From Bos javanicus (taxonomy: Eukaryota > Chordata > Mammalia > Artiodactyla > Bovidae): DNA of 64,000 nt. Below the pieces are notes generated by a model. The model searched no databases. It saw only the letters and a program-made list of their open reading frames with translations, and was not told the origin of the DNA. Both the position numbers and the translations under genes were made by a program. The stretch covers positions 5,022,001-5,086,000 of the forward strand of contig NC_083896.1 in NCBI RefSeq assembly GCF_032452875.1. The letters are read 5' to 3'. Below are positions 22,700 through 33,173 of this stretch, one piece after another (position 1 is the first letter of the stretch; each line of letters starts with the position of its first letter).

Positions 22700-22926
22700 C
22701 ACATGCATGCATGCAAAGTTGCTTCAGTCGTGTCCAACTCTGCAACCCATGGATGGTACCCCACCTGGCTATTCTGTCCACGGGATTCTCCAGGCAAGAA
22801 TACTGGAGTGGGTTGCCACTTCCTCCTCCAGAGGATCTTCCGAACCCTGGGACTGAACCTAAGTTGAACCATATGTCTCCTGCATTGGCAGGTGGGTTCT
22901 TTAACACTGGCGCTCCCTGGGAAGCC
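22700..22926 (-). mobile_element. Bov-tA SINE, antisense
   Basis: Body: 'agttgcttcagtcgtgtcc', 'actggagtgggttgccac'. Head: 'ccctgggactgaacct', 'ctccctgggaagcccc'. Full-length with a 'catgcatgcatg' start. Frames on both strands are shadows of the SINE. Confidence 0.9.
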
Positions 22927-23034
22927 CCACACTTACCATATTTATATTTTATTATTTCAGACAATCTGAAAAGACTACATATGCATCTTCCTTATAGAGG
23001 CATAGTCATATATTTTGGCCAGTTATGTTAAATA

Positions 23035-23228
23035 CACTTTGGAAGATACTTTACATGTATCATCTCACTTAATTCTCAAGAGAAAATATAATTAACACTA
23101 TTTCCATTTTTAAGTTGAAAAAAATAGAGGACCAGGCTATTTAAACTATTTTCCCAAAGTCACGCAGTTTCAAACAGTTTCATTTCAAAGCTTCTGATTT
23201 TTCTTTTGTACTACACTACTGTACTTTT
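23035..23228 (-). mobile_element. MIR SINE, antisense
   Basis: 'ttacatgtatcatctcacttaattctca', 'ccatttttaagttgaaaaa' and 'ttcccaaagtcacgcag' follow the order of reverse-complement MIR. It is diverged. Confidence 0.55.
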
Positions 23229-23266
23229 CCTAAAAATTTTTCCTTCAATGTTCCTGAAGTTCCATA

Positions 23267-23988
23267 ATGTTACCTGTAAAACAAAAAGAAAGAGAGGGAG
23301 ATTTATTTGTAATAAAAATAACAGCATCCACTCTTTATCGAAATATCAATAAGCTCAGATATGAAGATGACACCACCCTTATGGCAGAAAGTGAAGAGGA
23401 ACTAAAAAGCCTCTTGATGAAAGTGAAATTGGAGAGTGAAAAAGTTGGCTTAAAGCTCAACATTCAGAAAACAAAGATCATGGCATCCTGTCCCATTACT
23501 TCATGGGAAATAGATGGGGAAACAGTGGAAACAGTGTCAGACTTTATTTTGGGGGCTCCAAAATCACTGCAGATGGTGACTGCAGCCATGAAATTAAAAG
23601 ACGCTTACTCCTTGGGAGGAAAGTTATGACCAACCTAGATAGCATATTCAAAAGCAGAGACATTACTTTGCCAACAAAGGTCCATCTAGTCAAGGCTATG
23701 GTTTTTCCTGTGGTCATGTATGGATGTGAGAGTTGGACTGTGAAGAAGGCTGAGCGCTGAAGAATTGATGCTTTTGAACTGTGGTGTTGGAGAAGACTCT
23801 TGAGAGTCCTTTGGACTGCAAGGAGATCCAACCAGTCCATTCTAAAGGAGATCGGCCCTGGGTGTTCTTTGGAAGGAATGATGCTAAAGCTGAAACTCCA
23901 GTACTTTGGCCACCTCATGCGAAGACTTGACTCATTGGAAAAGACTCTGATGCTGGGAGGCATTGGGGGCAGGAGGAGAAGGGGATGA
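23267..23988 (+). pseudogene. BovB ORF C-terminal remnant
   Basis: Open segments at 23267-23629, 23503-23760 and 23800-23988 encode the end of the RT domain (YEDDTTLMAESEEELKSLL) and the C-terminal region ([28 protein letters not shown]). A frameshift near 23551 and a TGA at 23758-23760 break it. The first ~24 codons of the first frame lie in flanking DNA, not BovB. Confidence 0.85.
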
Positions 23989-24365
23989 CAGAGGATGAGA
24001 TGGCTGGATGGCACCACTGACTCGATGGACGTGAGTCTGAATGAACTCCGGGAGTTGGTGATGGACAGGGAGGCCTGGTGTGCTGCGATTCATGGGATCG
24101 CAAAGAGTTGGACACGACTGAGCGACTGAACTGAACTGAACTCTTTATCAACATAGATATTGTGTTACAACCTGGTTTAATTCCCACATCAACCTATCAA
24201 GGCAGATATTTTTACTTCTATGTTACAGACAATGGATTCGAGACTCAAAAACCATAAGGGGCTTGTTCAAGATACCACAGCTAGCAGGCAACAGAACCAG
24301 AATTTGATCACAAATGCAACTATTTGATACTAAAGACCATACATTCAACCACTACTCCAAATGTG
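23310..24365 (-). mobile_element. MIR SINE split by BovB
   Basis: The two MIR parts are 23310-23339 and 24150-24365. Joining them across the BovB restores an antisense MIR: 'aacagcatccactctttatc' before, and 'gttacagacaatggattcgag' and 'gataccacagctagcagg' after. The BovB is therefore the younger insertion. Confidence 0.55.
23340..24139 (+). mobile_element. BovB LINE, 5'-truncated, 10-bp TSD
   Basis: Eight hundred bases of the BovB 3' end are flanked by 'actctttatc' at 23330-23339 and 24140-24149, so the ends are exact. It begins at the YADD region (here YEDD, because GCA reads GAA at 23362) and ends in 'gactgaactgaactga'. A one-base-shorter G-run at 23551-23555 shifts the frame after the RT region. 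The same change is in the copy at 44483-45692. Confidence 0.95.
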
Positions 24366-25441
24366 TAGATCTAGAGATGCTTGGAATAAATTTTATTTAT
24401 AGAGATCATATTAAAATTCTTCAGGTTGTCTGGCACAAGAATTAAGGAAACAGTAAAAACAATGAAAGATGATAATAGGTGAAACTGTGCAGGAAGAGAG
24501 GAGCGATATGAGAGCTCTGTATAATTTCTGCTCAGTTTTTCTATAGATCTAAAACAGCTCCAAAAGATAAAGTCTAGTAATTTTAAAAGATTATATTATC
24601 TTTGAGATCCCTTACAATCATCAGATTAAGGCTTTTAGTACTAAGTTATTGGTAGGTTCAGAAACACCTGAAGCCCAGTTCTATGAACTATAAGGATCCG
24701 GGTATAATGACCAGAGACAGGCGATTTACCTCCTAACAAATATGCAACTGCTTTTGGAAGGAGTGGAACAGTGCTTTAAAAAATTACCTGGACAAAATCT
24801 ACCATACAAAAGCCATTCTGTCATCAGTGAAGTTGAATACTGTCCCCCGAAGCACAATGCCTGTCTGTTCCTTTAATCCCTGTGCCTGACCATATTACTG
24901 CAAGAGCTCTTGGTACCTTGTTGAAAATTCTGGTTACTGATTCTTCCATGGGATTTTGCCGCTGGACTTGTTTCCACATGTCTGCTGCATAGCCCCTGAC
25001 AACAATTTGATTTCCAACTGAGAAACATAGATCATACAAATGTTAATGATAGTGCTATACATTATAGTAATAGCTTTCACATTAAGTCAAAAAATTATAA
25101 ATTGATACATACAGCCACTTCTAAAAAGTAATTTATACTCTAGTTTATCATTAAAAGTTTTTAGAGTCTGGTAAATTACATAATTCTCATTTAAAAGTAT
25201 TTTATTATTTAACTTTTACTAATAATATTACCATTTAGCAAAAACTATATTCTATTTATTCTAAAAATAAGTAATAAAAAGTCTTATATCTCACAAAAGG
25301 AATGGACAGAGTCTCATATGATTATAATTGTACAGTTCAGTGAAAATATCACTAGCCTCTGCTTTCTGCCATATTTACAGATATTGTCTATACACTGAGC
25401 ATTGTTAGTTTCTACACTTCTAGTTGAATTTATTCCACAGT
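24366..25441. other. Unique DNA with one exon-like segment
   Basis: No repeat is recognised in this kilobase. It includes the exon-like stretch at 24917-25017 on the minus strand. Confidence 0.5.
24917..25017 (-). other. Exon-like segment, unrecognised
   Basis: On the minus strand a 101-bp segment is preceded by 'atctatgtttctcag', a plausible acceptor with a modest pyrimidine tract, and followed by 'aag|gtacca', a plausible donor. It is open for 33 complete codons after two leading bases (GNQIVVRGYAADMWKQ...). The open frame runs on to 24824 (72 codons), so a decayed retrocopy or chance are alternatives. I do not recognise the peptide. Confidence 0.25.
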
Positions 25442-25451
25442 ACAAATGGAA

Positions 25452-25656
25452 GCTGCCAAGGTAGATCAGACGGTAAAGCGTCTGCCTACAATGTGGGAGA
25501 CCCGGGTTCAATCCCTGGTCAGGAAGATCCCCTAGAGAAGGAAATGGCAACCCACTCCAGGCTTCTTGCCTGGAAAATCCCATGGACGAAGGATTCTGAT
25601 GGGCTACAGTCCATGGGGTTGCAAAGAGTTGGACACGACTGAGTGACTTCATTTTC
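25452..25656 (+). mobile_element. Bov-tA SINE with 10-bp TSD
   Basis: The head 'gatcagacggtaaagcgtctg' and 'gggttcaatccctggtc', then the body to 'ggacacgactgagtgacttc'. 'acaaatggaa' flanks it at 25442-25451 and 25657-25666. Complete. Confidence 0.95.
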
Positions 25657-25666
25657 ACAAATGGAA

Positions 25667-26189
25667 ACATTTGTATCCTGTCCCTTCTACCTTTGGTAGT
25701 TTAAAAGATATCCTATTGCTTTATCTTACATTTTCATGAATCATCATCTAGACTCTAAATATGACCCATTCAGACCTTGCAAGTTATTGAAAATGCAAAT
25801 AAACTGGAAAAATAAAGCATACATGACAGAATAACTGGAGGATATATTGATCTTAAAATGGATAAAATTAGATCTATGTGTTATAGAGAAGGAATGTAAT
25901 ATAATTTAGTCGTACAGGGAGGGAGAGATGAGTGATACATATTTTAAAAGGCATTTTTTAAATATAGGAAAAGAATTATTTTATGTGAGCAACTGATTCA
26001 AATAAGAGAAACTTATGCTGGTATAGAATACACATTATAAAACTTTAATAGTAAAGCAGTTAGATACTACAAATATTACACAATATTGCAGTGACCTGTG
26101 TAAGAAGATATAAAAAATGAATAGTAGCATAAATAGCCCTTAGGGATTTAGTGATTCAGATTATATTGACCCAGGGAGATTGTAGTAAA
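25667..26189. other. Unique AT-rich DNA
   Basis: No gene or confident repeat seen. Confidence 0.5.
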
Positions 26190-26640
26190 TTCTGAGTTTT
26201 AAAAAATAGTAATTTAATTCCTCTCTTCATGGAGCTTATATTGCATTTAGGAAGACGTGCAATAGCAACTGATGTTTAGAGCTTGGGAGAAGCATAAGAA
26301 GGAAAGAAATAGACTCTATAATAGAAAGTTAAGAGTGTGGCTGTGAGTAGCAGAGACAGCCTCTCTCAAGAAGTGACGTTTGCACTGTGACATGAGGGAT
26401 ACGAAATAATAGGATAGCAAGAGTAGGCACAAGATGTCTGCAGGAAGAGTACAGCAAGTGCAAATGTCCTAGGGTGGGAAAACAATTTTGCCACAAAAAG
26501 AACTTTTATCTAAGAGTGTAAGTGCGTGAGGGAGTTAGTGGCATGGAATGAGACTGAATGGTGAACATGTTCCTGATAGCTCACGGTCTAACAGACAATA
26601 AAAGGTGCTGGAGGAGTAGTCTAAATGCAATAAACACCAT
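26190..26640 (-). mobile_element. L2 LINE, antisense
   Basis: The order 'catggagcttatattgcattta', 'agcctctctcaagaagtgacgtttg' (diverged) and 'agtacagcaagtgcaaatgtcct' is that of a reverse-complement L2 3' region. Related pieces resume at 27290, beyond a Tigger2 and a CHR SINE. Confidence 0.65.
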
Positions 26641-26654
26641 GAGTGAGTATTTCT

Positions 26655-26838
26655 TATAGAGCTTCTTTATAATTTTATTTATATTCGTGGCTGCGTTCCA
26701 TCTTCCTTGCTGCATGCAGGTCTCCTCTAGTTGCGGTGAGTGGGGCCACTCTTCACTGCAGTGCTCGGGGTTCCCATTGCAGTGGCTCCTCTTGTTGTGA
26801 ACCCAGACTCTAGGGTGCCTGGGCTTCAGTAGTTGTGG
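26655..26838 (-). mobile_element. CHR-type SINE, antisense, tail part
   Basis: 'tcgtggctgcgttcc', 'gcatgcaggtctcctctagttgcgg', 'gctcctcttgttgtgaacccagactctaggg' and 'gggcttcagtagttgtgg' (each slightly diverged) match the extended tail of CHR-type SINEs in reverse complement. It stops exactly where the Tigger2 TA begins. Confidence 0.7.
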
Positions 26839-26840
26839 TA

Positions 26841-27267
26841 CAGCTGACCCTTGAACAACAGTGGGTCTGAACTCTACAGGTTCACTTTTATGTGGATTTT
26901 TTTTTTTTAATAAATACCTAGAAAGTACTACAAAGGGCTTACCAGGCGGCACCATGATAAAGAATCTTCCTGCCAATGCAGGAGACACAAGAGACGGGAG
27001 TTCAATCCCTGGGCAGCCCACTCCACTATTCTTAACTGGAAAATCCCATGGCCAGAGGAGCCTGGTGGGCCACAGTCCCTGGGGTCACGAAGTGTCGGAC
27101 ATGACTGAGCACTCTTGCGTGTGCACACAGTACTACAAAAGCTGCAGTTGGCTGAATGTGCGGGAGTGGCGTACAGATACAAAGGGCCAACTGTAAAATT
27201 CCACTAGGGTTTTCTACTGTGTAGGGGGTTGAAGGCTCTAACCTCTGCACTATTCAAAAGTCAACTG
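26841..27267. mobile_element. Tigger2-type MITE split by a Bov-tA
   Basis: The ends are inverted repeats: 'cagctgacccttgaacaac' on the left and 'ttcaaaagtcaactg' on the right. TA dinucleotides at 26839-26840 and 27268-27269 are the usual Tc1/mariner-type target duplication. Removing the nested SINE leaves about 220 bp, so it is a non-autonomous internal-deletion derivative without transposase. Confidence 0.75.
26935..27128 (+). mobile_element. Bov-tA SINE inside Tigger2, 11-bp TSD
   Basis: Head 'gggcttaccaggcggcacc' and body to 'gtgtcggacatgactgagc'. 'agtactacaaa' at 26924-26934 and 27129-27139 marks the insertion exactly. Confidence 0.95.
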
Positions 27268-27289
27268 TAATCTAGAAGAGAGGATGGTG

Positions 27290-27595
27290 AATTGAGTAAG
27301 GAGAAAGAGAAGAGAGGGCTAACTGTAAACATATCTTTGAAGTAGATTTGACTGGCCTTCCTAATAGAAAAGATGGAAATAATGAAGAAAAATACTTCAG
27401 ACTTTGTTTTATGAGAGAGGATGGATGGATGGTGGTACCAAACAATGCAAGAAAGAAACCTAAACTGGATTTGGGGAATAAGAAAATCAGGTAAATCCAT
27501 TCTTGTTAAACTTGAAACAACTTAAGCCTATTTGAGTGAATATGTCAGTAAGACAGTTGGATACATGAGTCTGAATCTTAGGAGAAAGGTATGAG
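27290..27595 (-). mobile_element. L2 LINE, antisense, continuation
   Basis: 'tttgaagtagatttgactgg' and 'agtaagacagttggatacatgagtctga' (diverged) resemble the reverse-complement L2 downstream of the 26190 piece. A further short piece may lie at 27885-27960. Confidence 0.5.
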
Positions 27596-27610
27596 CTATA
27601 GTTATATATG

Positions 27611-27616
<6 letters not shown>

Positions 27617-27660
<44 letters not shown>
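27617..27660. repeat. (TG)22 microsatellite
   Basis: Forty-four bases of uninterrupted TG, preceded by a TATATG-rich lead. It is the expanded antisense (CA)n tail of the following Bov-tA. Confidence 0.95.
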
Positions 27661-27661
<1 letters not shown>

Positions 27662-27663
<2 letters not shown>

Positions 27664-27856
27664 CCGTTTATGACCCTTATGGACTGTAGCCCATCAGGAT
27701 CCTCTGGCCATGGGATTCTCCAGGCAAAAATACCAGAGTGGGTTGCCATTTCGTCCTCCATGGGATCTTCCCAACCCAGGGATTGAACCCACACGTCTTG
27801 CATCTCCTGCACTGGCAGGCAGATTCTTTACCACTGAACTACCTGGGAAGTTCTGT
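27662..27856 (-). mobile_element. Bov-tA SINE, antisense
   Basis: 'ttatggactgtagcccatc', 'ggattctccaggcaaaaata', 'cccagggattgaaccc', 'ccactgaactacctgggaag': body then head in reverse complement, with the TG microsatellite as its tail. Confidence 0.9.
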
Positions 27857-28104
27857 CAATATATTTATCTATATATATGTATATTGAAATTAGAACAGGT
27901 AAGGGATGAGTGCAGACAGAGAACTTAGCAAGACCCAGATCAAGTCCTAAGGAACATCAACAAAGACTGAAATGGAACAAAATATAAGACAAAATATAGG
28001 AATTGTTAATATTCACTATAACCCTATTGCAAAAAGTGAATAATAAAGAAGAATCTTATGAGATGCTTAATTTCCAAATGCTAAATGTGGTCTCTGCTAT
28101 CAAA

Positions 28105-28296
28105 GTGAAGTGAGTGAAGTCACTCAGTCTTATCTGACTCTTTTCGACCCCATGGACTGCAGCCTACCAAGCTCCTATGTCCATGGGATTTTCCAGGCAA
28201 TAGTACTGGAGTGGATTTCCATTTCCTTCTCCAGCGGATCTTCCTGACCCAGGGATGGAACTCAGGTCTCCTGCACTGTAGACAGATACCTTCAGT
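28105..28296 (-). mobile_element. Bov-tA SINE, antisense
   Basis: 'gaagtcactcagtcttatctg' to 'acccagggatggaactcagg'. The tRNA-like head is degraded at the right end. 'tcaaag' on both sides may be a short TSD. Confidence 0.85.
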
Positions 28297-28344
28297 CCCT
28301 TAGGACTGTCAAAGCAAATATATATATGAAGGAACTACTTTATT

Positions 28345-28512
28345 GAGTTGAGAGACATGGACTATGGCCCAACAAGCTCCTCTCTCCATGAAATTCTCCA
28401 AGCAAGAATGTGGAATGGGTTGCCATTCCCTCCTCCAGGGGATCGTCCTGACCCAGGGATCAAACCTGGGTCTCCTGCATTGCAAGCAAACTCTTTACCA
28501 TCACAGGGAAGC
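28345..28512 (-). mobile_element. Bov-tA SINE, antisense half of an inverted pair
   Basis: 'atggactatggcccaacaag', 'gggttgccattccctcctcc', 'cagggatcaaacctgggtctcc': reverse complement, lacking the BovB-like 3' end. Its head abuts the head of the next SINE at ~28512. A perfect 'actactttatt' lies immediately left (28334-28344), and its partner lies beyond the second SINE. Confidence 0.9.
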
Positions 28513-28723
28513 TGTGGCTTCCCTGGAGACTCAGATGGTAAAGAATCCGCATACAATGCAGGAGACACGGGTTCAATCCCTGGGTTGAGAAGACCCCCTG
28601 GAGAAGAGAATTTCAACCTAACCCAGTATTCTTGCCTGAAGAATTCCACGATCAGGGGAGCCTGGAGGACTCCAGTCCATGGGGTCACAAAGAGTCGGAT
28701 GTAACTGAGCAACTAACACTTTC
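28513..28723 (+). mobile_element. Bov-tA SINE, sense half of an inverted pair
   Basis: Full-length: head 'ggcttccctggagactcagatgg', 'gggttcaatccctgggttg', body to 'gagcaactaacactttc'. 'actactttatt' follows at 28724-28734. The two SINEs could fold into a ~150-bp imperfect stem in RNA. Confidence 0.9.
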
Positions 28724-28734
28724 ACTACTTTATT

Positions 28735-29478
28735 ATTATTCAGAAAGCTGTGCTTTCTAAAATGTCTATTCACTTGCACTGAGGAAAGGTTTCCAGTTGA
28801 CCATTTGCTCCCAGAAAAAAAAAAAATAATAATAAATGCTATGATTCTGAATTCTCCAAGAAGCTACTGGACTTTTCAGCGCTGAAACTAATTTCCATTC
28901 ATCTCGGGAGCCATGAGGGAAAGCCAAGGAGGGCTGTTACAGAGCAGAGGCCAATTCAGAGAGAAAAGCATCAGTAAGTTGTCATACTTCCTCCACCTCC
29001 TTTCAAGTACAGCACATTTCAAGTAAAGAACATTTGGAAGAGCCAAATGTTCTTCCTTGCTGAGGACTAATAAAAAGAACAAAATGTATGAAGATTCACT
29101 GAAAATAATTCTAAATTTAGACTGAATATAATTATGTATACCATGGTACAACAAAACCATGCTTAGTCATTCATCATGATTCCACTTGTTGTATCACAAG
29201 AAGGAGAAATTCAAAAGAGGAAATTATACCAAGTAGTAGGCACTTAACAAAAGTATGAAATTTTTGAAAGGCAAAGTAACTTCACAGATTAAACTGAGGA
29301 ATAGCATTCTCAGAATTATATACGTCACCTGAATTGAAAGGAGTGGAGGATCTTCTCCATTTAAGAAATGATGGTGACTGTTTAGGTGCTGTAGATGCTA
29401 TGGTAAACAAGAGACAGAAGCGTTGCTTTTTGTTACTTTACATTCAGTAAATGAGCAAATGAGAAAATAAACAATGAC
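28735..29478. other. Unique DNA, no gene seen
   Basis: AT-rich sequence. A minus frame at 28888-29160 has no family resemblance. Confidence 0.5.
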
Positions 29479-30339
29479 CTTAATCTGCCTGCAATGCAGG
29501 AGACATAGATTAGATCCCTGGGTCGGGAAGATTCCCTGGAGAAGGAAATGGCAACTTATTCCAGTATTCTTTTTTTTTTCTATTTCCTTTTTTTTTAATC
29601 AAAGGATAATTGTTTTACAGAATTTTATTGTTTTCTGTCAAACCTCAACATGAATCAGCCATAGGTACACATATGTTCCCTCCCTCTTGAACCTCCCTCC
29701 CATCTCCCTGCCCAAACCACACCTCTAGGTTGATACAGAGCCCCTGTTTGAGTTCCCTGAGACACACAGCAAATTCCCATAGGCTATCTATTTTACATAC
29801 GGTAAGGTAAGTTTCCATGTTACTCTCTCCATACATCTCACCCTCTCCTCCCCTCTCTCCATGCCCGTAAGTCTGTTCTCTATGTCTATTTCTCCATTGC
29901 TACCCTGCAAATAAATCCTTCAGTACCATCTTTCTAGATATTGTGTATATGCATTAGTATACGATATTTATCTTTCTCTTTCTGACTTACTTCGCTCTGT
30001 ATAATAGGTTCTATGTTCAATCACCTCATTAGAGCTGGCTCAAATGTGTTCCTTTTCATGGCTGATTAATATTCCATTGTGCATATGTACCACAACTTCT
30101 TTATCCATTCATCTGGCGATGGACTTCTACGTTGCTTCCTTGTTCTAGCTATTGTAAATAGTTCTGCAATGAACACTGGGATACATGTGTCTCTTTCAGT
30201 TTTGGTCTCCTCAGGGTATAGACCTGATAGGCCTGTATTCTACAAGAATACTCCAGTATTCTTGCTTGGGAAACTCCATGGACAGGGGAGGCTAGTGGGC
30301 TATAGTCCATGGGGTCACAAAGAGTCACACACAACTGAT
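29479..30339 (+). mobile_element. Bov-tA SINE split by an L1
   Basis: The SINE parts are 29479-29571 and 30252-30339. Left: 'ctgcctgcaatgcaggagac' to 'ttccagtattctt'. Right: 'tccagtattcttgcttggga' to 'cacacaactgatc'. 'caatgac' at 29472-29478 and 30340-30346 is a likely TSD of the SINE itself. Confidence 0.85.
29572..30251 (-). mobile_element. L1, antisense, inserted in a Bov-tA
   Basis: A T-run, then 'aaaggataattgttttacag', the CT-rich block of the 3' UTR, and upstream ORF2-end sequence ('aatattccattgtgcatatg', 'gcaatgaacactgggataca'). 'tccagtattctt' at 29560-29571 and 30252-30263 is the duplicated SINE target. About 680 bp, 5'-truncated, not coding. Confidence 0.9.
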
Positions 30340-30346
30340 CAATGAC

Positions 30347-31004
30347 TTCTCTGGAAACAGAGAGACAGTAGTGATTAGGGTGATGGGCAGCTATATCAAC
30401 TACATATGCATGGAGATTATAGTCAAAGTGCATCCTGTTTCACTTCCCTGAGAGTCAGTGTGGCTTATGCTCATTTACCCAAAGCCCCAGTCACAGTTAC
30501 CCTCACAACATCAGAAGGAAAGGAAATATTTCACCCTACCCCACACTTACAAGACCTCCTTTCCTTCATGCATCACACATGCATGAATTCTGTAAGGCCA
30601 AAATATCTTTCCTCTTTCAAAAGACTGTTGGTACTAAATTCACTAAATGCCTCATATCCTTGTTTTTACTGCAGTTTCTGTGTAGAGTCTGTGTGAATGA
30701 TGTGCCATTGTGGTCATGACTGTGACTTCTCATTGTATTTGTGAAGCCACAGGATCTTTAAGTTATTCCTAGCTCTATTCTCATCTCTGTGATACTCAGT
30801 ATGTTTGATCCTTCACCTGCTATCCTACTCACACTTCGTTTCCTTCCAAAACAACCCCATTGTCCTTTCTGGAACACTCCCAGTGAAACCAGCAAATCCC
30901 TACAATCCTAGCAGCTTCCCCAAACATTACTTTAACTGAAACTGGATTACTAGTGAGAAACCTTCCACAGCTCTCTCAAGTAGAAATTGTCAAACATTCT
31001 AGAA
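30347..31004. other. Unique DNA, no gene seen
   Basis: The plus frame at 30406-30696 has no recognised family. No repeat identified. Confidence 0.45.
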
Positions 31005-31265
31005 AGTAATAGCCATAATAATAGCAAGCATTTGGTGTGTACTTCCTGTGTACAGCCGTATTGTACATGGACTTAATTCATGAATTAATTTCATACCCAT
31101 ATTTCATATAATTATTATAGCAATCCTATGAAGTAGGCATTTTATTCATATTTTAAAGGTGTGAAACTCAGACAGAAAGAGATTAATCCAGGTCATAGAA
31201 GTAGAGGGCAATGAGGCCAGCAGTGGAACCCAAGCAGTCTGGACCCAGAGCTGGAACTCTCAGGC
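31005..31265 (-). mobile_element. MIR SINE, antisense
   Basis: 'aatagcaagcatttggtgtgtactt', 'atcctatgaagtaggca', 'gtgtgaaactcagacagaaag' and 'gtggaacccaagcagtctgg' follow reverse-complement MIR from end to end. It is one of the better-preserved MIRs here. Confidence 0.7.
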
Positions 31266-31284
31266 AACGCCTTCTCCTCACAGG

Positions 31285-32290
31285 TTAGAAGTGGGGCACG
31301 AGTTCTCCCTGTTCTCACTGCCTGCCTTGTTTCACAGAAGCTCTGCCAGCCACTTTTTAAAACTCCTGTTCTTTGTTGTTTTCATCTACCAACCCCCTGT
31401 CCAATTCATCTCATTCACTAAAGATTTTGGTATCCAGCTCAGGGTATTCCATTCCTTCTCTATTCCTACCACCATCTCAGGAAATTCAGTGTCCACATAG
31501 ACAACCTATCCAACATCATGTTTTAATCATTTCCAGACTTTCTTACTGTTAATGGCATATTTCAAACCAACTCCACCAATCTCTTATACTTGATTGAAAA
31601 AATTTCCACTTTCAAAATTATAAACATTTCATTCTCTTAGGAAAATTTCCATTTGCCTGCTCAGAACCCCAATTCTCACTGTTTTGCAATCTCTGAGCCT
31701 TCAGCTCCATTGATCACTCCCTTTCTTCCAAATATCAAACTTCTTACACCTTTCTAGTCTTTCACATCAGTCGTTTTGGTGCCGATACACTAACATCCCT
31801 TGTCCATTTATCCTTTTAAAGTCTCCAGTGAGAAAATTCCCAATCTCGATTCCATTCATCTTTGTTACCAGCGTCTGTATGCATGCTCAGATAACTAAAC
31901 ACTCATAAATGGATTGGTAACACACAAATGGGTTGATCAGTTCAATCAACAACCTCACCTACACACAATCAGTGTAACTCTCTGATCATCTTGACCTAAT
32001 TTCCATAACATATTTCAAACATCTTTATCATTTACAAACTATGATACCTTGTCCATACACTTCAGTCTCAGCAGATGATTGCATTGTACTTAAGTAAAAT
32101 GACTGGAGCCATCAGACAGGAATTCCTTCAATATTTGGCTGCCAAATCTGTCATTAACCTGTGTGTGTAACAATCTTCTCCTTGTGCCTTTCTAATACAA
32201 AGAAGTACATGTTACTCCTCTTCTTGAAGGCCAGTTCTTCTACACGAAATTTGAGTCTCAGTTCATCCCACATTCTTCAGAATCTATGCT
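31285..32290 (+). mobile_element. L2 LINE, endonuclease-region remnant
   Basis: 'aagattttggtatccagctca', 'ccatctcaggaaattcagtgtcca' and 'gacaacctatccaacatc' resemble the sense strand of the L2 ORF2 endonuclease region (the segment encoding GDFN-type sequence), heavily decayed. Order and strand agree over several hundred bases; the end is uncertain. Confidence 0.5.
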
Positions 32291-32390
32291 AATATTTTAT
32301 GTTTTATTGTCAGAGTATTTTTTTTTTCTTTACTAAGACTCACAACCAGGAATACATGTATTACATTGTGACCCATTATAAACACATTAT

Positions 32391-32596
32391 GTGTGTGTAT
32401 GTCCAACTCTTTGCAACCCTGTGGACTGTAGCCTGCCAGGGTCCTCTGTCCATAGGATTCTCCAGGCAAGAATACTGGAGTGGGTGGTCATTCCTTTCTC
32501 CAGGAGATCTTCCTGACCTAGGGATCAAACCCACATCTCCTGTGTCCCCTGCACCAGCAAGCGGATTCTTTACCACTGCGCCACCTGGGAAGCCCA
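32391..32596 (-). mobile_element. Bov-tA SINE, antisense
   Basis: TG-rich start, 'ggactgtagcctgccagggtc', 'aatactggagtgggtgg', 'agggatcaaacccac' and 'ccactgcgccacctgggaagccc'. A 'cacatt' copy lies just outside each end. Confidence 0.9.
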
Positions 32597-33160
32597 TTCA
32601 CATTTTATATATACTATATATAAATATCATGTATAAATATACTAAATATATCTCATTGTGACTTGCAATTGACAATTTATACCAAAAAAAATTTTTTACA
32701 AGATAAGATTACCTTACTAGGCATGATACACTGATATTTTATCTTTTTTTAAAATTAATGCTGGTCATCACTCACTGAATTAATGTTACGACACATTAAC
32801 AAGTCGTAACCTACAGTTCAAACCACCGTGAATTATTCTATTCCCATACAAATTTATCTTTAAATTCTTTCCATCTAAAAATTAAAAAAAACCTTTACCT
32901 CCAATATTCTTTCGGCTCATGTCCTTCACTCATTTAAACCTATCAGAAAAGTTATTTTAATCTGCACTTTTTTTGTCCAGTTAACTTCTCAGATCAAGTT
33001 AATCTTTTAATGTCCTACTCCGTGTGAAAACCACTTTCTTGAGTTTCAGTTGACTCTCTAGAACTAATTTCAGTGGAAACATTTCTGCCACACACTACTC
33101 AGTATCTCAGCAGCTTTTAGCGACTGAATATTCCTTCCTTGAAACATTAATTTTGCGTTG
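32597..33160. other. Unique AT-rich DNA
   Basis: No gene or confident repeat seen. Confidence 0.5.
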
Positions 33161-33173
33161 CTTTCCTGACACT

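Noticed and set aside
27617..27660. TG repeat as a regulatory Z-DNA element
   Set aside because: It is the expanded tail of the adjacent Bov-tA; nothing else suggests function.
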